Positions 23,469 to 35,000 of a stretch of 64,000 bases of DNA are shown here, piece by piece. The DNA comes from Carya illinoinensis (Eukaryota > Streptophyta > Magnoliopsida > Fagales > Juglandaceae). Position 1 is the first letter of the stretch. Every line of letters starts with the position of its first letter. Below the pieces are notes generated by a model that saw only the letters and a list, made by a program, of their open reading frames with translations, made no database searches and had not been told where the DNA came from. The position numbers and the translations under genes were made by a program. The stretch is from assembly GCF_018687715.1 (NCBI RefSeq), contig NC_056764.1:8322501-8386500 (forward strand), given 5' to 3'.

Positions 23469-26400
23469 TTTATAGGACTACTTGCATGTTCTTGCATTCT
23501 TTATATTATTGCATTAGTCTATGGCATGCATTTTATTTTTCTGTTTTGCTTTTATATTTTTGTTTTTCATTTTTAAATAAGAAAAATATAATATATAAAA
23601 AAAAATTCTGATTTGGTTCAAAACTTTTCTTTAAGGAAAGTACATGTTTGATATGTCAAAATTTGAGCACTTGTGTTATCACTTAATAAATTCTTGAACC
23701 TATACATCTCTCTATTTTGTGCGATTCACTTTGTGCATATTAACCCTATGGATTATCTTGGCAAAGTTCATTTTCAATGTACAGTGAGAAACTTATATAT
23801 ATGTATTTTATAATTAATGTTCACATCATTTAATGATATGCTCATCAAAAAGGGAGTTCATGCCTTGAATTAACTAATACTAGTTGAACCTAGTATATCA
23901 ATAAAGGGCTCTCCTCTTGCCAAATACAAAGAGTTGATCCATATAAAAAAAGTTGGTGTTAATTCATTGCGGAAAAAGATAAACACCCTACACGGATCTA
24001 CCACCTTAAGTTTTTATAGAAAAAATCGTTGCTCTAATTATTATGGAAAAGGATGAGCAACAAACGTAAATACAAAAAAAGAGTGTACAAACTAATGTTT
24101 AGAGGAGATGCTCATGTATCTAGGCCCTAGCAAAAAGTTAGACTTTTAAGGTGAAATAACAAACTCTTCTGAGCATCTATAAGAAGCAATCTTTCATGAA
24201 TAAAGGTATCAAAAAAATATATTGAAGAAAGGAGTTCATAAAAAAGTTATGTTATAAGTATACTCACTCACACACTCACATGAACTTTGACATTGATGAT
24301 CTTATAAGAAGTAAACATCCATAGTGATTGTTGCAAATAAGAGGGTGTACTCTATTGAATTTGTTTTGTGAGTTACACTATGTTTGAATTAGGATGCATC
24401 TATGCATGTTACTTGTCCTATTTTTTTTTTTTAAATTTCAATTTTTTTTGTTATTTTTTTTCTAATCTTTATTTTTTTTTTTGGGTTTATATAAAATAAA
24501 TACAAAAATAGAAATATAAATTTTTTTGTTATTTTTTTTTTGGTCAAGATGGTATTAGGGGTGGGCAACGGGGCCCCGCACCCCGCTACCCCGCCCCCGT
24601 TCGCCCCGCCCCTGCACGACGGGGCGGCCAACACCGCCCTGCATGGGTCGGGGCGGGGGCCCCCGCCCAGCATCTAGTCCCCCTAGCGGGGGCGGGGGGC
24701 GGGGAGAGCCCAACCCCGCCCCGCATTTCCCCCGCCCCGCCCTCACCTATATATATATATATTATATATATATAAACATAAATATTTATATTTACAAAAA
24801 CATAAATATATGTTTATATATATAAATATATATTTATATTTTACAAATTGTGTATATATAAATATATATTATAATTTGTTAGACTTGTTCACAAATTATG
24901 CATTAGCAAATTTAAAAACTATATAGTTTAAAAATTACTACACTACAACTTACACAAAATATGCATTAGTAAATTTAAAAATGACATAATTTTTAAATTA
25001 TAGTCATATTTACAAAATTTAAATTTACAATTTAGATCTAAACATATATTTTTTATCACTTTTAGATCTAGAAATAATTTTTTAAAATAATAAAATATAG
25101 TTAATATTTGAAGTGAAAATAAAGCGGGGCGGATTGGGTATCCGCCCCGCACCCCGCCTAGCGGGGCGGGGTACCCCGCCCCGGGGATGCGAGGGCGGGT
25201 GGCGGGGAGGAAAACCCCACCCCCGCATGGTGCGGGGCGGGGTGCGGGGAGGGGGCTACCCCGCACCGTATGGTGCGGGTAGCACCCCTAGATGGTATTG
25301 TGTTTTTTTTTTTAAAACAAAGTGTATAAGTCCTAGTGAGACTTTTTGATCTAGCACGTGCACTGAAGAGTCAAGCGTTAAAGACTTAAAATCCATCTCT
25401 TGCATCTTTTATTTGCTCCCAGCCCCCTTAACTAAGTACTTCTCTATACCCATTTTTACGGTCTCTTGGCTCCTTCATTCAAGACCCATTTCATGATGTC
25501 CCTTTCATTTTCTTCTCTTTATTTTCCTCTCTTTATTTTCCATCATCAAGGTAAGTATACTCGAATTCATTGTTTTTTTTTTTCCAATTCCAGTTTTATG
25601 TTTGGCATATGGATAGATGAAGTCTGTGTGGACTGATTTTTTTTCTTTTTCCAGTTTCATGTTCGGCATATGGATAGATGAAGTATGTGTGGATGGTTTT
25701 GATTTTAAGAAGCATTGGGCTGTTTTGTTGAGCTGAGTTGCCCGTAAATGAGTTATTTTTTGTTATATCTACTCTATACATGTATTGAGGGCGACTTTTG
25801 AGTGAGTTCTTAATCTTTGTCATTCGGTTTTCATAGTATGTCTACCAAGTGTTTTTTTTTTCTCAACCAAATTGTCTCAATCTTTTGCTCATTGTTTAAC
25901 ATACATTCATACTCGTACATCATGTGCATTTAATCTATGAAAAATTGAGACACATGAGAGTTGTTCATCATGTCCTTTCTTAGTGTCTTTATCTTGGCAC
26001 ACATAAATGATATTTACTCTATTTTGTATCTTGTCAAATTAGTGACAAAAAGGGAGAGTATTGGAAGAGCAAATTGGAATATCTTGATATTGTAAAATTT
26101 ACAGAGAGTCGAGTAAGTGGGAATTTAATAAATTTGCTAAAAATAAAAAAATGGAGAACCATATACTTTAGGGGGAGCAGCATAATATTGAGGGAGAAAA
26201 CTAAGTATTGAACATGATTATTGATGGTGACTAGAACACTTTCTTTTTATAGATTTACATTACATCTTAACCTTTAATTATTATTGAAACTAGTGCCAAT
26301 GAATGTTCTATGTCATTTCTTATCATTACTGTATTAAGATATTTTTTACGAGATCTTGGTCTGCTGGTCGTTTTTGTCTTAGGTACACACTACATTCATC

Positions 26401-26494
26401 AAGTTGGTTTCGTGACCGATCTGCCAAAGGGAAGATTGTATATGCAAGACATTCATCAAGTTAGTTTTGTCACCAATCCGCCAAAGGGGAAGAT
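23469..26494 (+). other. Non-coding 3' internal region of the LTR element
   Basis: No retroviral-type enzyme domains seen. It contains a nested hAT (24556-25290), a twofold tandem repeat of about 61 bp near 25588-25706 (shared core GGCATATGGATAGATGAAGT), and a duplicated polypurine-tract region just before the right LTR. Confidence 0.7.
24556..25290. mobile_element. Non-autonomous hAT with GC-rich ends
   Basis: The 735-bp element starts TAGGGGTGGGC and ends GTAGCACCCCTA, with a perfect 8-bp target duplication GATGGTAT at 24548-24555 and 25291-25298. About 190 bp at the left end and 165 bp at the right are extremely GC-rich, built of CCCCGC/GCGGGG repeats, while the core (about 24750-25120) is extremely AT-rich. 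It has no coding capacity; the reading frames across its ends are by-products of the GC repeats. Confidence 0.9.
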
Positions 26495-26506
26495 TGTAAA
26501 GGTAAA
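26393..26506 (+). repeat. Duplicated polypurine-tract region before the right LTR
   Basis: A 57-bp unit beginning CATTCATCAAGTT and including GCCAAAGG(G)GAAGATTGTA occurs twice in tandem, starting at 26393 and 26450. The second copy directly abuts the right LTR. Confidence 0.8.
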
Positions 26507-27381
26507 AATTGGTTAGAATTAGATGACTAAATGATAAGGTTTATCTTATCATTATTTGATTAAAGTTGGATGAATGTAAAATAAGTATTGATTTGTATTT
26601 AAACAATGTTGAATCTATCTAGAAGTCTTAGGTGTTGTTTAGATAAGTCTTTGAGGTTAAAATCGAGTTTTAGAAGATTGGTATTTATCCAGAAGAAAAC
26701 TGAACAGAGTTTAGTCAATAATAGAAGATGTTATCCCGAAATGTTAGCAGTCCGTCGGAACACATTTTCGACTGTTGCTAACCGTCAGCAGAGTCCTACT
26801 GTGACTAGAACTCTTTCCAGACTTTCTATTTAAAAGAATTCGGTTTTACATCTTTTTCAAGGACTTTGAGCTATGAATTTTAGAGAAGATATTCTGAGCA
26901 TTTATGAGAGAAAATTCACTTGAGAATTTTCATGAGATTTTTCATATCTTCTTGAATGTAATCATACTTTGAGTGTGAAGGAATATCGATTGGATTTTAG
27001 CCTCTTGAGTTCCAGAAGGGAAGTCAACATTTGAAGATCACCAAAGGTTCTAACTGCTATTGCGGTAGAAGACAAACGGGTCGTTTGTCTAGACAAGTAA
27101 GAAAGTCGAATTGTAAAAGTTTTATAATTGATTATTGCGTGTAATTGTTCTTCAAATAATAAGATTGACTTTCCTGAGTTTGGCTGCCCCGTAGGGTTTT
27201 ACCTTTAAAGAGTTCTTTAAAGAGTTTCCCTTCGTAACCAATCGTTGTGTCTTACAAGTTTGATTATTTATTTTAAAGTATTTGATTCGTTTCATAATCT
27301 TGATAATTGAGATCTAAACTATTTGTTCAAATAAATTGGTAGACAATTTCGTAATTTTACAGGAGTATGTTGGGAATTTTA
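26495..27381 (+). repeat. Right LTR
   Basis: The 887-bp LTR starts with the canonical TGTAAAGG next to the polypurine tract and ends GGGAATTTTA, followed by the AAACA target duplication. It matches the left LTR with scattered substitutions throughout. Confidence 0.88.
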
Positions 27382-27386
27382 AAACA

Positions 27387-27783
27387 AAAATTAAAAAATA
27401 AATAAAAATAAAAAATCAAACAGCCAAATAATGATAATACTTGGAAAATAAGGTAAGAGGAAGTTAGTTTTATACGTGTGGATGAGTTACAAGGCTAGAA
27501 ACTGGACGTACTAGAAATACTGGGGATTTGGTGGTTTTAGTCTAAATAGAGACTTCGATACAATTTGGATCCAGTTGAGGAATGCTAATTCGATGTAGGA
27601 AAACCGCATATACTTCCCCAAAGAGTATTTGAATCTGATCCCAACCTTACAAGAATGTAATGATGCAGCAACACCAAGAATTACAATCAAAATGAAACCA
27701 ATTGCGGAGCCATTGCCAAATTAAAAACCTAATGACAATTGAATAAGGAGTTAAATATCAAGCAGATGAATCATGAGATTGGG
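27387..27783. other. Downstream flank of the second AMT1 copy
   Basis: AT-rich spacer between the LTR element and the AMT1 stop codon; it should hold the AMT1 3' UTR. No further feature seen. Confidence 0.5.
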
Positions 27784-29184
27784 TCAGGACCGGTCACTTT
27801 GCATACGCACATAATCTGCGTAAAACAAAAGTTGGTTTTCTTCGTAGTTAGAATAGGCATGACCTCCATGCCTAGAGATATCAAGGCCTGCAATTTCCTC
27901 ATCCACGGAGATTCTCAAAACCCCAAGCTTGTGTAGGGCAAAGAAAAGAAGCCCCATTGTCAAACTAACCCAGATCACAATTGCCAAAACCTCGACCACT
28001 TGGGCTCCAAGCAAACCCCACCCTCCACCCATCAAGACACCATAGGATCTCACCACCCCTGACTCCCCTGAATCCTAGGTTTGAATCACAAATTCTTCTT
28101 TAGCAAACAATCCAGTGAATATCAAACCCCAAGCACCACAACCTCTGTGCAACTGGGCTGCCTCTAATGGGTCATCAAATCTCAGTTTTAGGGCCAAGAT
28201 ATTGAGCCCAATCAAAACCCATGCAGCAAAAAATCCACACACAATTGCGGCCCATGGCTCAACAACCGAGCAACCCGATGTGATTGCAACAAACCCACCT
28301 AGCACCCCATTGCAAACATCCAATGCATCCCAATGACCGACGAGTAATCGCCGGCCAAAAAGGGTCACGATTCCGGCAGTTGATCCGGCTAAAGTAGTTG
28401 TGACTGCAGTTCTTCCCACAGCAGTCCAATTACCTTGGTCCGTTGTTGTTGGATAGGCGACAAGAATCTTATCAAACGAGCCGGGGTTGAATCCGTACCA
28501 CCCAAACCACAACAAAAATGTCCCTAGAACAACCAGAGTTGCGTTGTGGCCTCGCATTTCTACTGGCTTACCGGACGCATCGAAGCGGCCGAACCTCGGA
28601 CCTTCGATGAAACAGCCCCAGAGCCCTGCAATCCCACCAACTAAATGCACGACACCACTCCCAGCAAAGTCAATTGCACCTGAACCAAATAGCAACGAAC
28701 TGGAACTAGGACTGAGCCAGCCACTGGATGACCAAACCCAGTGAGCGACGATTGGGTACACAAATCCAGTGAGGAAAAAGGAGAAAATAAGGTAAGCAGT
28801 GAACTGGGTTCTTTCTGCTATGGAGCCACTCGTAATACCTGCGGCGGCTATGGCGAAAGCCCATTGATAAAGAAAGAAGCTGTAGTCGTAAGAGCTATTG
28901 GGAATGCTGAACAGAGCAAAGAAGTTCGTACCAATGAAAGGGTTGGCACCGGAACCGTCACCAAAGGCAAAAGCAAAGCCAAAGAGATAATAAGAGATGC
29001 TACCAACAACCGCGTCAACTACGTTCGTAAGCATTATGTTCATGGTGTTCTTGGCTCGGACTGAGCCTGCACAGAGCATGGCAAAGCCAAGCTGCATCAC
29101 AAAGACGAGGTACGCAGAAAACAGGAGGTAAACGGTGTTGATAGAAGCCGTGACACTTTGTTCCCATGAGGCCTCCATCTCCAT
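27784..29184 (-). pseudogene. AMT1: AMT1-family ammonium transporter, tandem copy with a premature stop
   Basis: The frame from ATG 29184 to TGA 27784 would give 466 residues, colinear with the intact copy at 18973-20370, except for a TAG at codon 370 (28075-28077). The intact copy has Tyr369 there, so the simplest change is TAC to TAG. The frame is otherwise open on both sides. The truncated product would keep about ten membrane segments but lose the last one and the whole C-terminal regulatory tail (GLDISRHGG). Both pore histidines precede the stop. The motif around the second His reads LHRGCG rather than LHGGCG, replacing a near-invariant glycine by arginine. Both lesions suggest loss of function, while the rest is strikingly preserved, so inactivation seems recent. 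A sequencing or assembly error at the TAG cannot be excluded. Confidence 0.75.
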
Positions 29185-29817
29185 GCGGTATTTGGAGAGA
29201 GAGAGAGAGAGAGATGGACGTTAATGGTGGTCAAGGGCGCCGAGGCAATATATATAGCTTTGATAACAATGCGGAGGTAGATCGAAGATATGACGTTGAA
29301 CGGTAGCTGTAAGAAAAAGTAGCTGATGAATCTTTGGGTCACCTGTTCATGGAGCTCTACTTGAGCGATTCATGGTGAATGGGTAGACTTTCATGCCATT
29401 CATGCGCGGGTACTTGCTCTTATTATTTATAAAGCACGCGATTCAAAACCGTACTTCTGTACGAACTTCACGTGCAAGTTGTGCTTTGTTTATTCCTTTT
29501 CGTGGATCTGAATCTCGGTTTTAAACTCTTAATGTTGAAGCATATGCCTCACGAATTGATAGTGGGATGCATTAAGCATTTGTCTCGATAAAGAATTATC
29601 AATTCATTTTAACTAATTATTACCTTCTTTCTAAATTTTTAAATAAAGTATAATAAATAATTTAAATTTTTTTAAAAATTTTAAAATAAAAATAATATTT
29701 TATTAAATTTTTATCTCATTTCAACTTACTTTCAAAATATTTCAATTTTTTATTTGGTGGATTTTATTTTCGCAATCTATTGTTGCTAGCATTAAAGATC
29801 ATACCTAGAGTTGGAGT
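29185..29817 (-). promoter_or_regulatory. Upstream region of the second AMT1 copy
   Basis: A short AG run at 29194-29213 marks the probable leader, as in the paralogue. Beyond about 29590 the DNA is an AT-rich repeat-like segment, ending in the target duplication of the next hAT. No defined promoter motif is claimed. Confidence 0.4.
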
Positions 29818-29930
29818 TAGGGCTGGGCAACCGGGCTGGATTTTTTTTTGGCCCGGTCTGGAACCCGGGCCGGGTACCAAAACGACGCCGTTTTGGCACT
29901 GGGTTATATGCAACATCCCGATTCCCCCCC

Positions 29931-29970
<40 letters not shown>

Positions 29971-29991
29971 TTCCTGAAACCCCAGCCTTAT

Positions 29992-30612
29992 CTAGTCGTC
30001 GCCGTCATCCACATTAGGCCTCCCGTCAATCATTTTTTTCATACATTCAAAGGCAACCGCAGCATCATTTAATTTTCCAACTCTAGAATAAGCATTGATT
30101 GAAAATCTAAAGATGGGTTCGATTCGAGGGCACGAGAAGATACCGTCAGAGCAGGGGCAGGGGTTAGAAGCCATGAACCGGAGTAGGGATCTAAGGTCGT
30201 CGAAGCGGTCGGTGATAGCGAGAGTGCGGGCCATCCATTCGAACGTAGAGTGGTCGTGACGGAACGAGTCGACGGTGGAGGCCCAGTTGAAGACGTGGAA
30301 GTCGTAGTGAGTGAAAGCAGGGTGGCGGTGGAGCTTGGACTTGAGGAATTGGAGGAGGTGGGTGGGATTGAAGGGCGGTTTAAGACGGGCCATGAGGAAG
30401 TGGAGGAGGTGGTCATGGTGGTTGGGTTTCTGGGTGTGGTGCGAAAGAGTGAGAACGGGGAGAGGGGTGAGAAGTCCGATCAATCCAGGGTGGCGGTGGA
30501 GCTTGGACTTGAGGAATTGGAGGAGGTGGGTGGGATTGAAGGGCGGTTTAAGATGGGCCATGAGGAAGCGGAGGAGGTGGTCATGGTGGTTGGGTTTTTG
30601 CGTGTGGTGCAA
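29992..30612 (-). pseudogene. Captured pentatricopeptide-repeat (PPR) gene fragment
   Basis: An open frame of 206 codons reads on the minus strand. Its lower-coordinate half resembles the N-terminal part of a P-class organellar PPR protein: LLQFLKSKLHRHPAF, HVFNWASTVDSFRHDHSTF, EWMARTLAITDRFDDLRSLL, then INAYSRVGKLNDAAVAFECM. The upstream half consists of repeated copies of the first part (LKPPFNPTHLLQFLKSKL). The fragment ends near the PNVDDGDD run, well short of a full gene, and has no sign of an organelle targeting start of its own. The frame is intact, but whether it is transcribed is unknown. Known PPR role: organellar RNA processing. Confidence 0.75.
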
Positions 30613-30828
30613 AAGAGTAAGAACAGGGAGAGGGGTGAGAGAGTCCGATCAATCCGGGGTGGCGGTGGAGCTTGGACTTGAGGAATTGGAGGAGGTGGGT
30701 GAGATTGAAGGGCGGTTTAAGATGGGCTATGAGGAAGCGGAGGAGGTGGTCATGGTGGTTGGGTTTCTGGGTGTGGTGCGAAAGAGTGAGAACGGGGAGA
30801 GAGGTGAGAGAGTCCGATCAATCCGGGT
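30320..30828. repeat. Three tandem copies of a ~168-bp unit inside the captured PPR fragment
   Basis: The junction GGGTGGCGGTGGAGCTTGG recurs at about 30320, 30488 and 30657, giving two complete periods of 168-169 bp and a third copy up to about 30828. The first period, 168 bp, is a multiple of three, so the reading frame through the first two units stays open on the minus strand. The copies differ by a few substitutions and small indels. Confidence 0.85.
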
Positions 30829-30985
30829 AGAGGCCAGAACCCGGATTTCTGGGTTGTAAAAACCCGGATCAATCCGGGTTCCAGACCAGGTCATAACCCG
30901 GGTATATCCGGGCCGGATTTCGGCCCAGATTTGAAATCTGGGTTATACCCGACCCGGTACCCAGTTGCTCAGCCCTAGTTGGAGT

Positions 30986-31913
30986 TAGTATCTTACAGTA
31001 GTTGGTTCCCTCACGAGAATTATTTTGAAGCAATGTTACACAACTTCTCAATCTCCACACATTATTTTTTTTAATATTTTTTTAAAATTTTTTTAAATTT
31101 ATTCTTCTTAAATTAATTCAATTCTTTTATTCATTATTTATATATTAAATATTTGATAAAAGAAAAAAAATAAAAATTAGAAAAAATATGATGCATGAAA
31201 ATTGTGTGACTAAAGAAGTTATGTAGATTTTTTCATCCTTATGGAAAGCACTCACTCAAATTTAATAATCCTTTTTGGCCGAATTATTAAAAAAAAAATT
31301 AAAAAATTTTAAACTTTTTTTATAACAAATTTTTTAAACTTTTGATTCTCTTACATAAAAGCTTTTTCATTCTAGAAAATTTAAAAACTTTGAATTTGTT
31401 TTTTTCTTTTTAAAGTATTTTTCTTTGGTTCGGTTGTTAAATGGTTATTCACAAGAGTCGTTCTACTCTGCCGCCAAATAACACTTTCTCGTTTTTTTTT
31501 CTTTTTCTTTTTTTTTTCACATTTTCTAAACATACATAAATATTTTTAAAAAATAAAAAAATATATTTTAATACACTAATATTTACTTTCTTAACCATTA
31601 AGTAAAACAATAGTAATAATAAAAAATTAAAATACATGATAGTCAAAATAAATGAACAAATTTAGTAGACGAACTAACATTATTCTATCCACAATTTCCC
31701 TATGCTCAATCACGTTCAACGGTATTAATGGAAACTTCTAAAATCACCACTAAGTGTAAAGTTAAGATTCAAACTTGTCCTGTACTCATATCAAATCATC
31801 ACTTATATCAAAAATTCTTTAGAGATAAGAAATCGTTGAACAAAGAATATGTTTCTTTTGTAAAGCTTGTAGCTAAATGGGTTGCCGTCAATGTCAGAGT
31901 TAAAGATGTACAA
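30986..31913. other. Gene-free AT-rich stretch
   Basis: No gene seen. The segment at about 31060-31210 resembles 38175-38350 (shared AATTAATTCAATT, ATTTGATAAAAGAAAAAAA), indicating a dispersed repeat. Confidence 0.5.
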
Positions 31914-31914
31914 G

Positions 31915-31981
<67 letters not shown>
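31914..31981. repeat. Compound TA/GA microsatellite
   Basis: A (TA)n run passes directly into a (GA)n run. It lies 57 bp beyond the stop codon of the phospholipase gene and is likely in or near its 3' UTR. Confidence 0.9.
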
Positions 31982-31985
<4 letters not shown>

Positions 31986-32037
31986 CGGAATTGTAACCCA
32001 AATTTTTTACAACCCAGCATTTCTGAAGAAAAAACAA

Positions 32038-35000
32038 TCAGCGGCTCCCTACGTAGAGACTGTGGTCTCTAAGCATAACTCGGCTGGTCAGGGAAGGTCT
32101 CATTGTAACAATTGCAGACTCGTTGGCTCCAGCTTTAAGAGCAGCCTTTCCCGCTTCCAAGAATCTCTTGACTGCCTCCTCTGCGTACCGGTTGGCTTCA
32201 CCCACTGTCATGCTTTTGCCGATATCTGGGTATGTATTCAGGACATAGTCACCATTGAGCTGGGATGCGAGCTGGATCAGTTCAACTTGAAATTCTGAGA
32301 GGCTAGCATCTTCTTTTGGTCCCCGTGGCCTAAGGGATATCTTAACCTCAGGAAGGGTTTCTGCAACCAGATTCCAAGATTGTTTTTTTTATCCCTTCCT
32401 TTCAAAATAATCTATTGCGAGGAAGTAACTAAAACGCTCTAACAGTGCTAAAATTAAGTATGTGAATTGCATATAAGCTTGTTTTCCTCTGCCATAAGTG
32501 AGAATTCCTAACAAAGGTATGCGTTTCCGTCTTATAAAATAGGGAAGCAAAAAGAATAGCATAAAACCTTTGGGTCCAATCCTTGGCTTCTTCAACTACA
32601 ATAAGCAGCCACATGCTAGATTATATCTTTCACATCTCCTTAAGTTCTTATGAACAGTTCTGATGAACATTTTCCAGACTTGCCATACCATTCAAAAGGA
32701 CAGTTTTATGCTCACAGTTCGCCAAAGTGGATGTCTCTTTTTTTTTTTTTTTTTTACCAATAAAAAAAGCACCATTCTCGAAAGGGAATGTGCAGCTGCA
32801 TACTCTTCTCTATAGGTACATCATACTACCCTCCCAACCCAAAGAAAAGGAAAGACAAATGATGATGGTCATGACGCTGCCACACAATAAGCATCACCTA
32901 AGTGTGGTAATCCAAGTAAAGATCTAGATCAACTTGTGAGAGGCAAGTTCCACCATTGTACCACAGAAAGGCCATTTTTTTCTATTATATCTTTCACATT
33001 ATGTCAACTACTTAAAAAATGCAGTGAAAATGTGAGAATCAAAATCACTAAGCAAAAGTAATTTGATACAATAAAGGAGTGTGGTGCAAACCTGGACAAT
33101 CATCACGGGGAGTATCAAGAATGTAAAAGTAATCCTCAAAAGTACCCGCCCATGCATCCCTTTTGGTCAGGAAGTTTGATTCCAAATTGAAAAGCTTTTT
33201 TACAGTTGCGGCAATAGAAGAATGCTCGTATTGCGAATGTTGTTTTGGTCCATCTGGCTCATGAATCACTGCAACAAACAATCAAGAGTCAGTCTGCAGG
33301 TCAAATTATTCAGGCCCAATATGTAGTAAAAGATGGAAAGGTCAGAGGTGCATAATGGATGCCGCTAAATAATGATAACTCTTTAGAATTAACCTCTGTT
33401 ACTTGTACGCTGCAAAATAAAAAACTTATGACTTGTACAATATATACCTCCCTGAAAACTATAACTTCGGCACAATGCACAATGTATATCATAAAGAAGC
33501 TTCACAGAAGTATGGAAAAATGAAAATGCTGCAGGTTTCTTTAGCCAAGCATGACCAAAAAAAGATAACAGTTAAAATCAGGCCATAGAGATAGATAATG
33601 CCTTTAGACCAACTGTACATGAACCTAGAGTTCAAGGTCTTTCTGAACCCAGATATTTGGTTGGTTTGTCAGCCAATAAAAGACTGACAAAGAAGCCAAT
33701 GTAGAGTTCAAGCTTGGTCTAACCTACAAAGAGGTGACACAAGCACTAAATTACAGCAGGACAAAGTTCTCTTTTTTAATAGAGGGTAGGGGGATTAGTG
33801 GTAATATCTCAGCATGGCAGTTTTCATCTGTTTGACTCATTTGCATAAATAACAAAGTAATCTTATTCACGACTCATCATCAGAAAGCATAAATTTCAAA
33901 TCCATTTCATTTCACAATGTTCCTAAACCGTGTCAGTGTGTGACAGAGCGTCTTTTGTTTGCCTATATATGATATGTCAATCGGGGGTGAAGCACTTTCT
34001 GGCTTAGGATTTATCAAAAGGAGTGTTGCCATGAGTCTATGTTTGTTTTTATCAGTAAATAAGAATTTGATTAAAATAGGCGAAGCCAAGTACACGGGGC
34101 ATATACAAGAGCAACAACTATGCATGGCCACGAGAGTCTATGTTATGGCAGACTTGGAATTAAAATGACTCGGTTAGCTGGGAAAAAGGATCTTACCGAA
34201 CCCAAAGGTCATGCATATAGTTACAATGTCCATAAAAAAAATTACATATAGTTACATTGCAGATATCAAGATGTATGGGAGGTCTGTAAGTAAATGCTGC
34301 CAAAACAGTTTCTTAATATCCACATAATTCTACACATCCGCCACAAATATTCAGAGCCAAATCACAATTACTCAGTATACCACAAGTTCTGAATCCTTCA
34401 AAGTATGGGATGCCAAGCCAGCACAAGAAGCTTTAAAGTAACTAAAAGAAGCCATAGGAGGTTATATACAACAAACAAAATACCATCTATAGCATATATC
34501 ATCTTAGAAACCAAAAACCCAACAACAATATCCTGCAACTTCGAAGCAAAATAATCTAATATGGGGGTCAGAAAAAGAAAAAACTCACCGGTGCCCTTCT
34601 CGACCCACGGTGAGACCAGAATGGTGGGGACCCGAACACCCAACCGGTCGAAACGGAAGTAATAGGGGTCAGGCCCAACTATCCCGTCAGGGTTAGGCAC
34701 ACCAGATACAGGTGTAGGCACGTGGTCATAGAACCCCCCATGCTCGTCGTAAGTTATCAACAGAGCCATCTCGTTCCACTGCGGGCTAGCCCTCAGAGTC
34801 TCGTACACCTCCTTCACGAACCTCTGCCCGATCGCCACGTCGTGAGACGGGTGGTCGTCGTTGGCCGGCATCAAATCCACGTCGAAGTACCTCTGCTCCA
34901 ACACCACATAGTTGGGAAGCTTACCCATCTTAGCATCGAGCTTAAACTTCAGGGAATAGCTATGGAAATTCTTCGTGTGCTTCAGCTTCCTCAAGCTTCT

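Larger units (their letters stand above)
20726..27381 (+). mobile_element. LTR retrotransposon (Copia-like gag, no pol)
   Basis: The 6656-bp element has two LTRs of 890 and 887 bp and a 5-bp target duplication AAACA at 20721-20725 and 27382-27386. After the left LTR a primer-binding site, TGATATCAGAGC (21618-21629), nearly matches the initiator-Met tRNA consensus. Purine-rich AAAGGGGAAGA precedes the right LTR. A broken gag lies at 21671-23468, and no protease, integrase, reverse transcriptase or RNase H could be found in the remaining 3 kb. A 735-bp hAT sits at 24556-25290. The LTRs differ at many positions, so the insertion is old. It separates the two AMT1 paralogues. Confidence 0.9.
29818..30977. 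mobile_element. hAT element carrying a captured PPR gene fragment
   Basis: The 1160-bp element starts TAGGGCTGGGCAACC and ends GTTGCTCAGCCCTA, with a perfect 8-bp target duplication GTTGGAGT at 29810-29817 and 30978-30985. The subterminal regions are rich in CCCGG/CCGGG motifs, as in other hATs here, and the left one contains AAAACGACGCCGTTTT. Between them lies about 0.8 kb of much more gene-like sequence that encodes part of a PPR protein on the minus strand. No transposase is present. Confidence 0.88.

Noticed and set aside
24431..25349. Pro/Gly/Arg-rich frames on both strands
   Set aside because: They come from the CCCCGC/GCGGGG arrays at the ends of the hAT at 24556-25290.
30250..30859. 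Gly/Glu/Trp-rich repeated plus-strand proteins of 143 and 182 codons
   Set aside because: They are antisense to the PPR fragment, and their repetition reflects the 168-bp tandem units.
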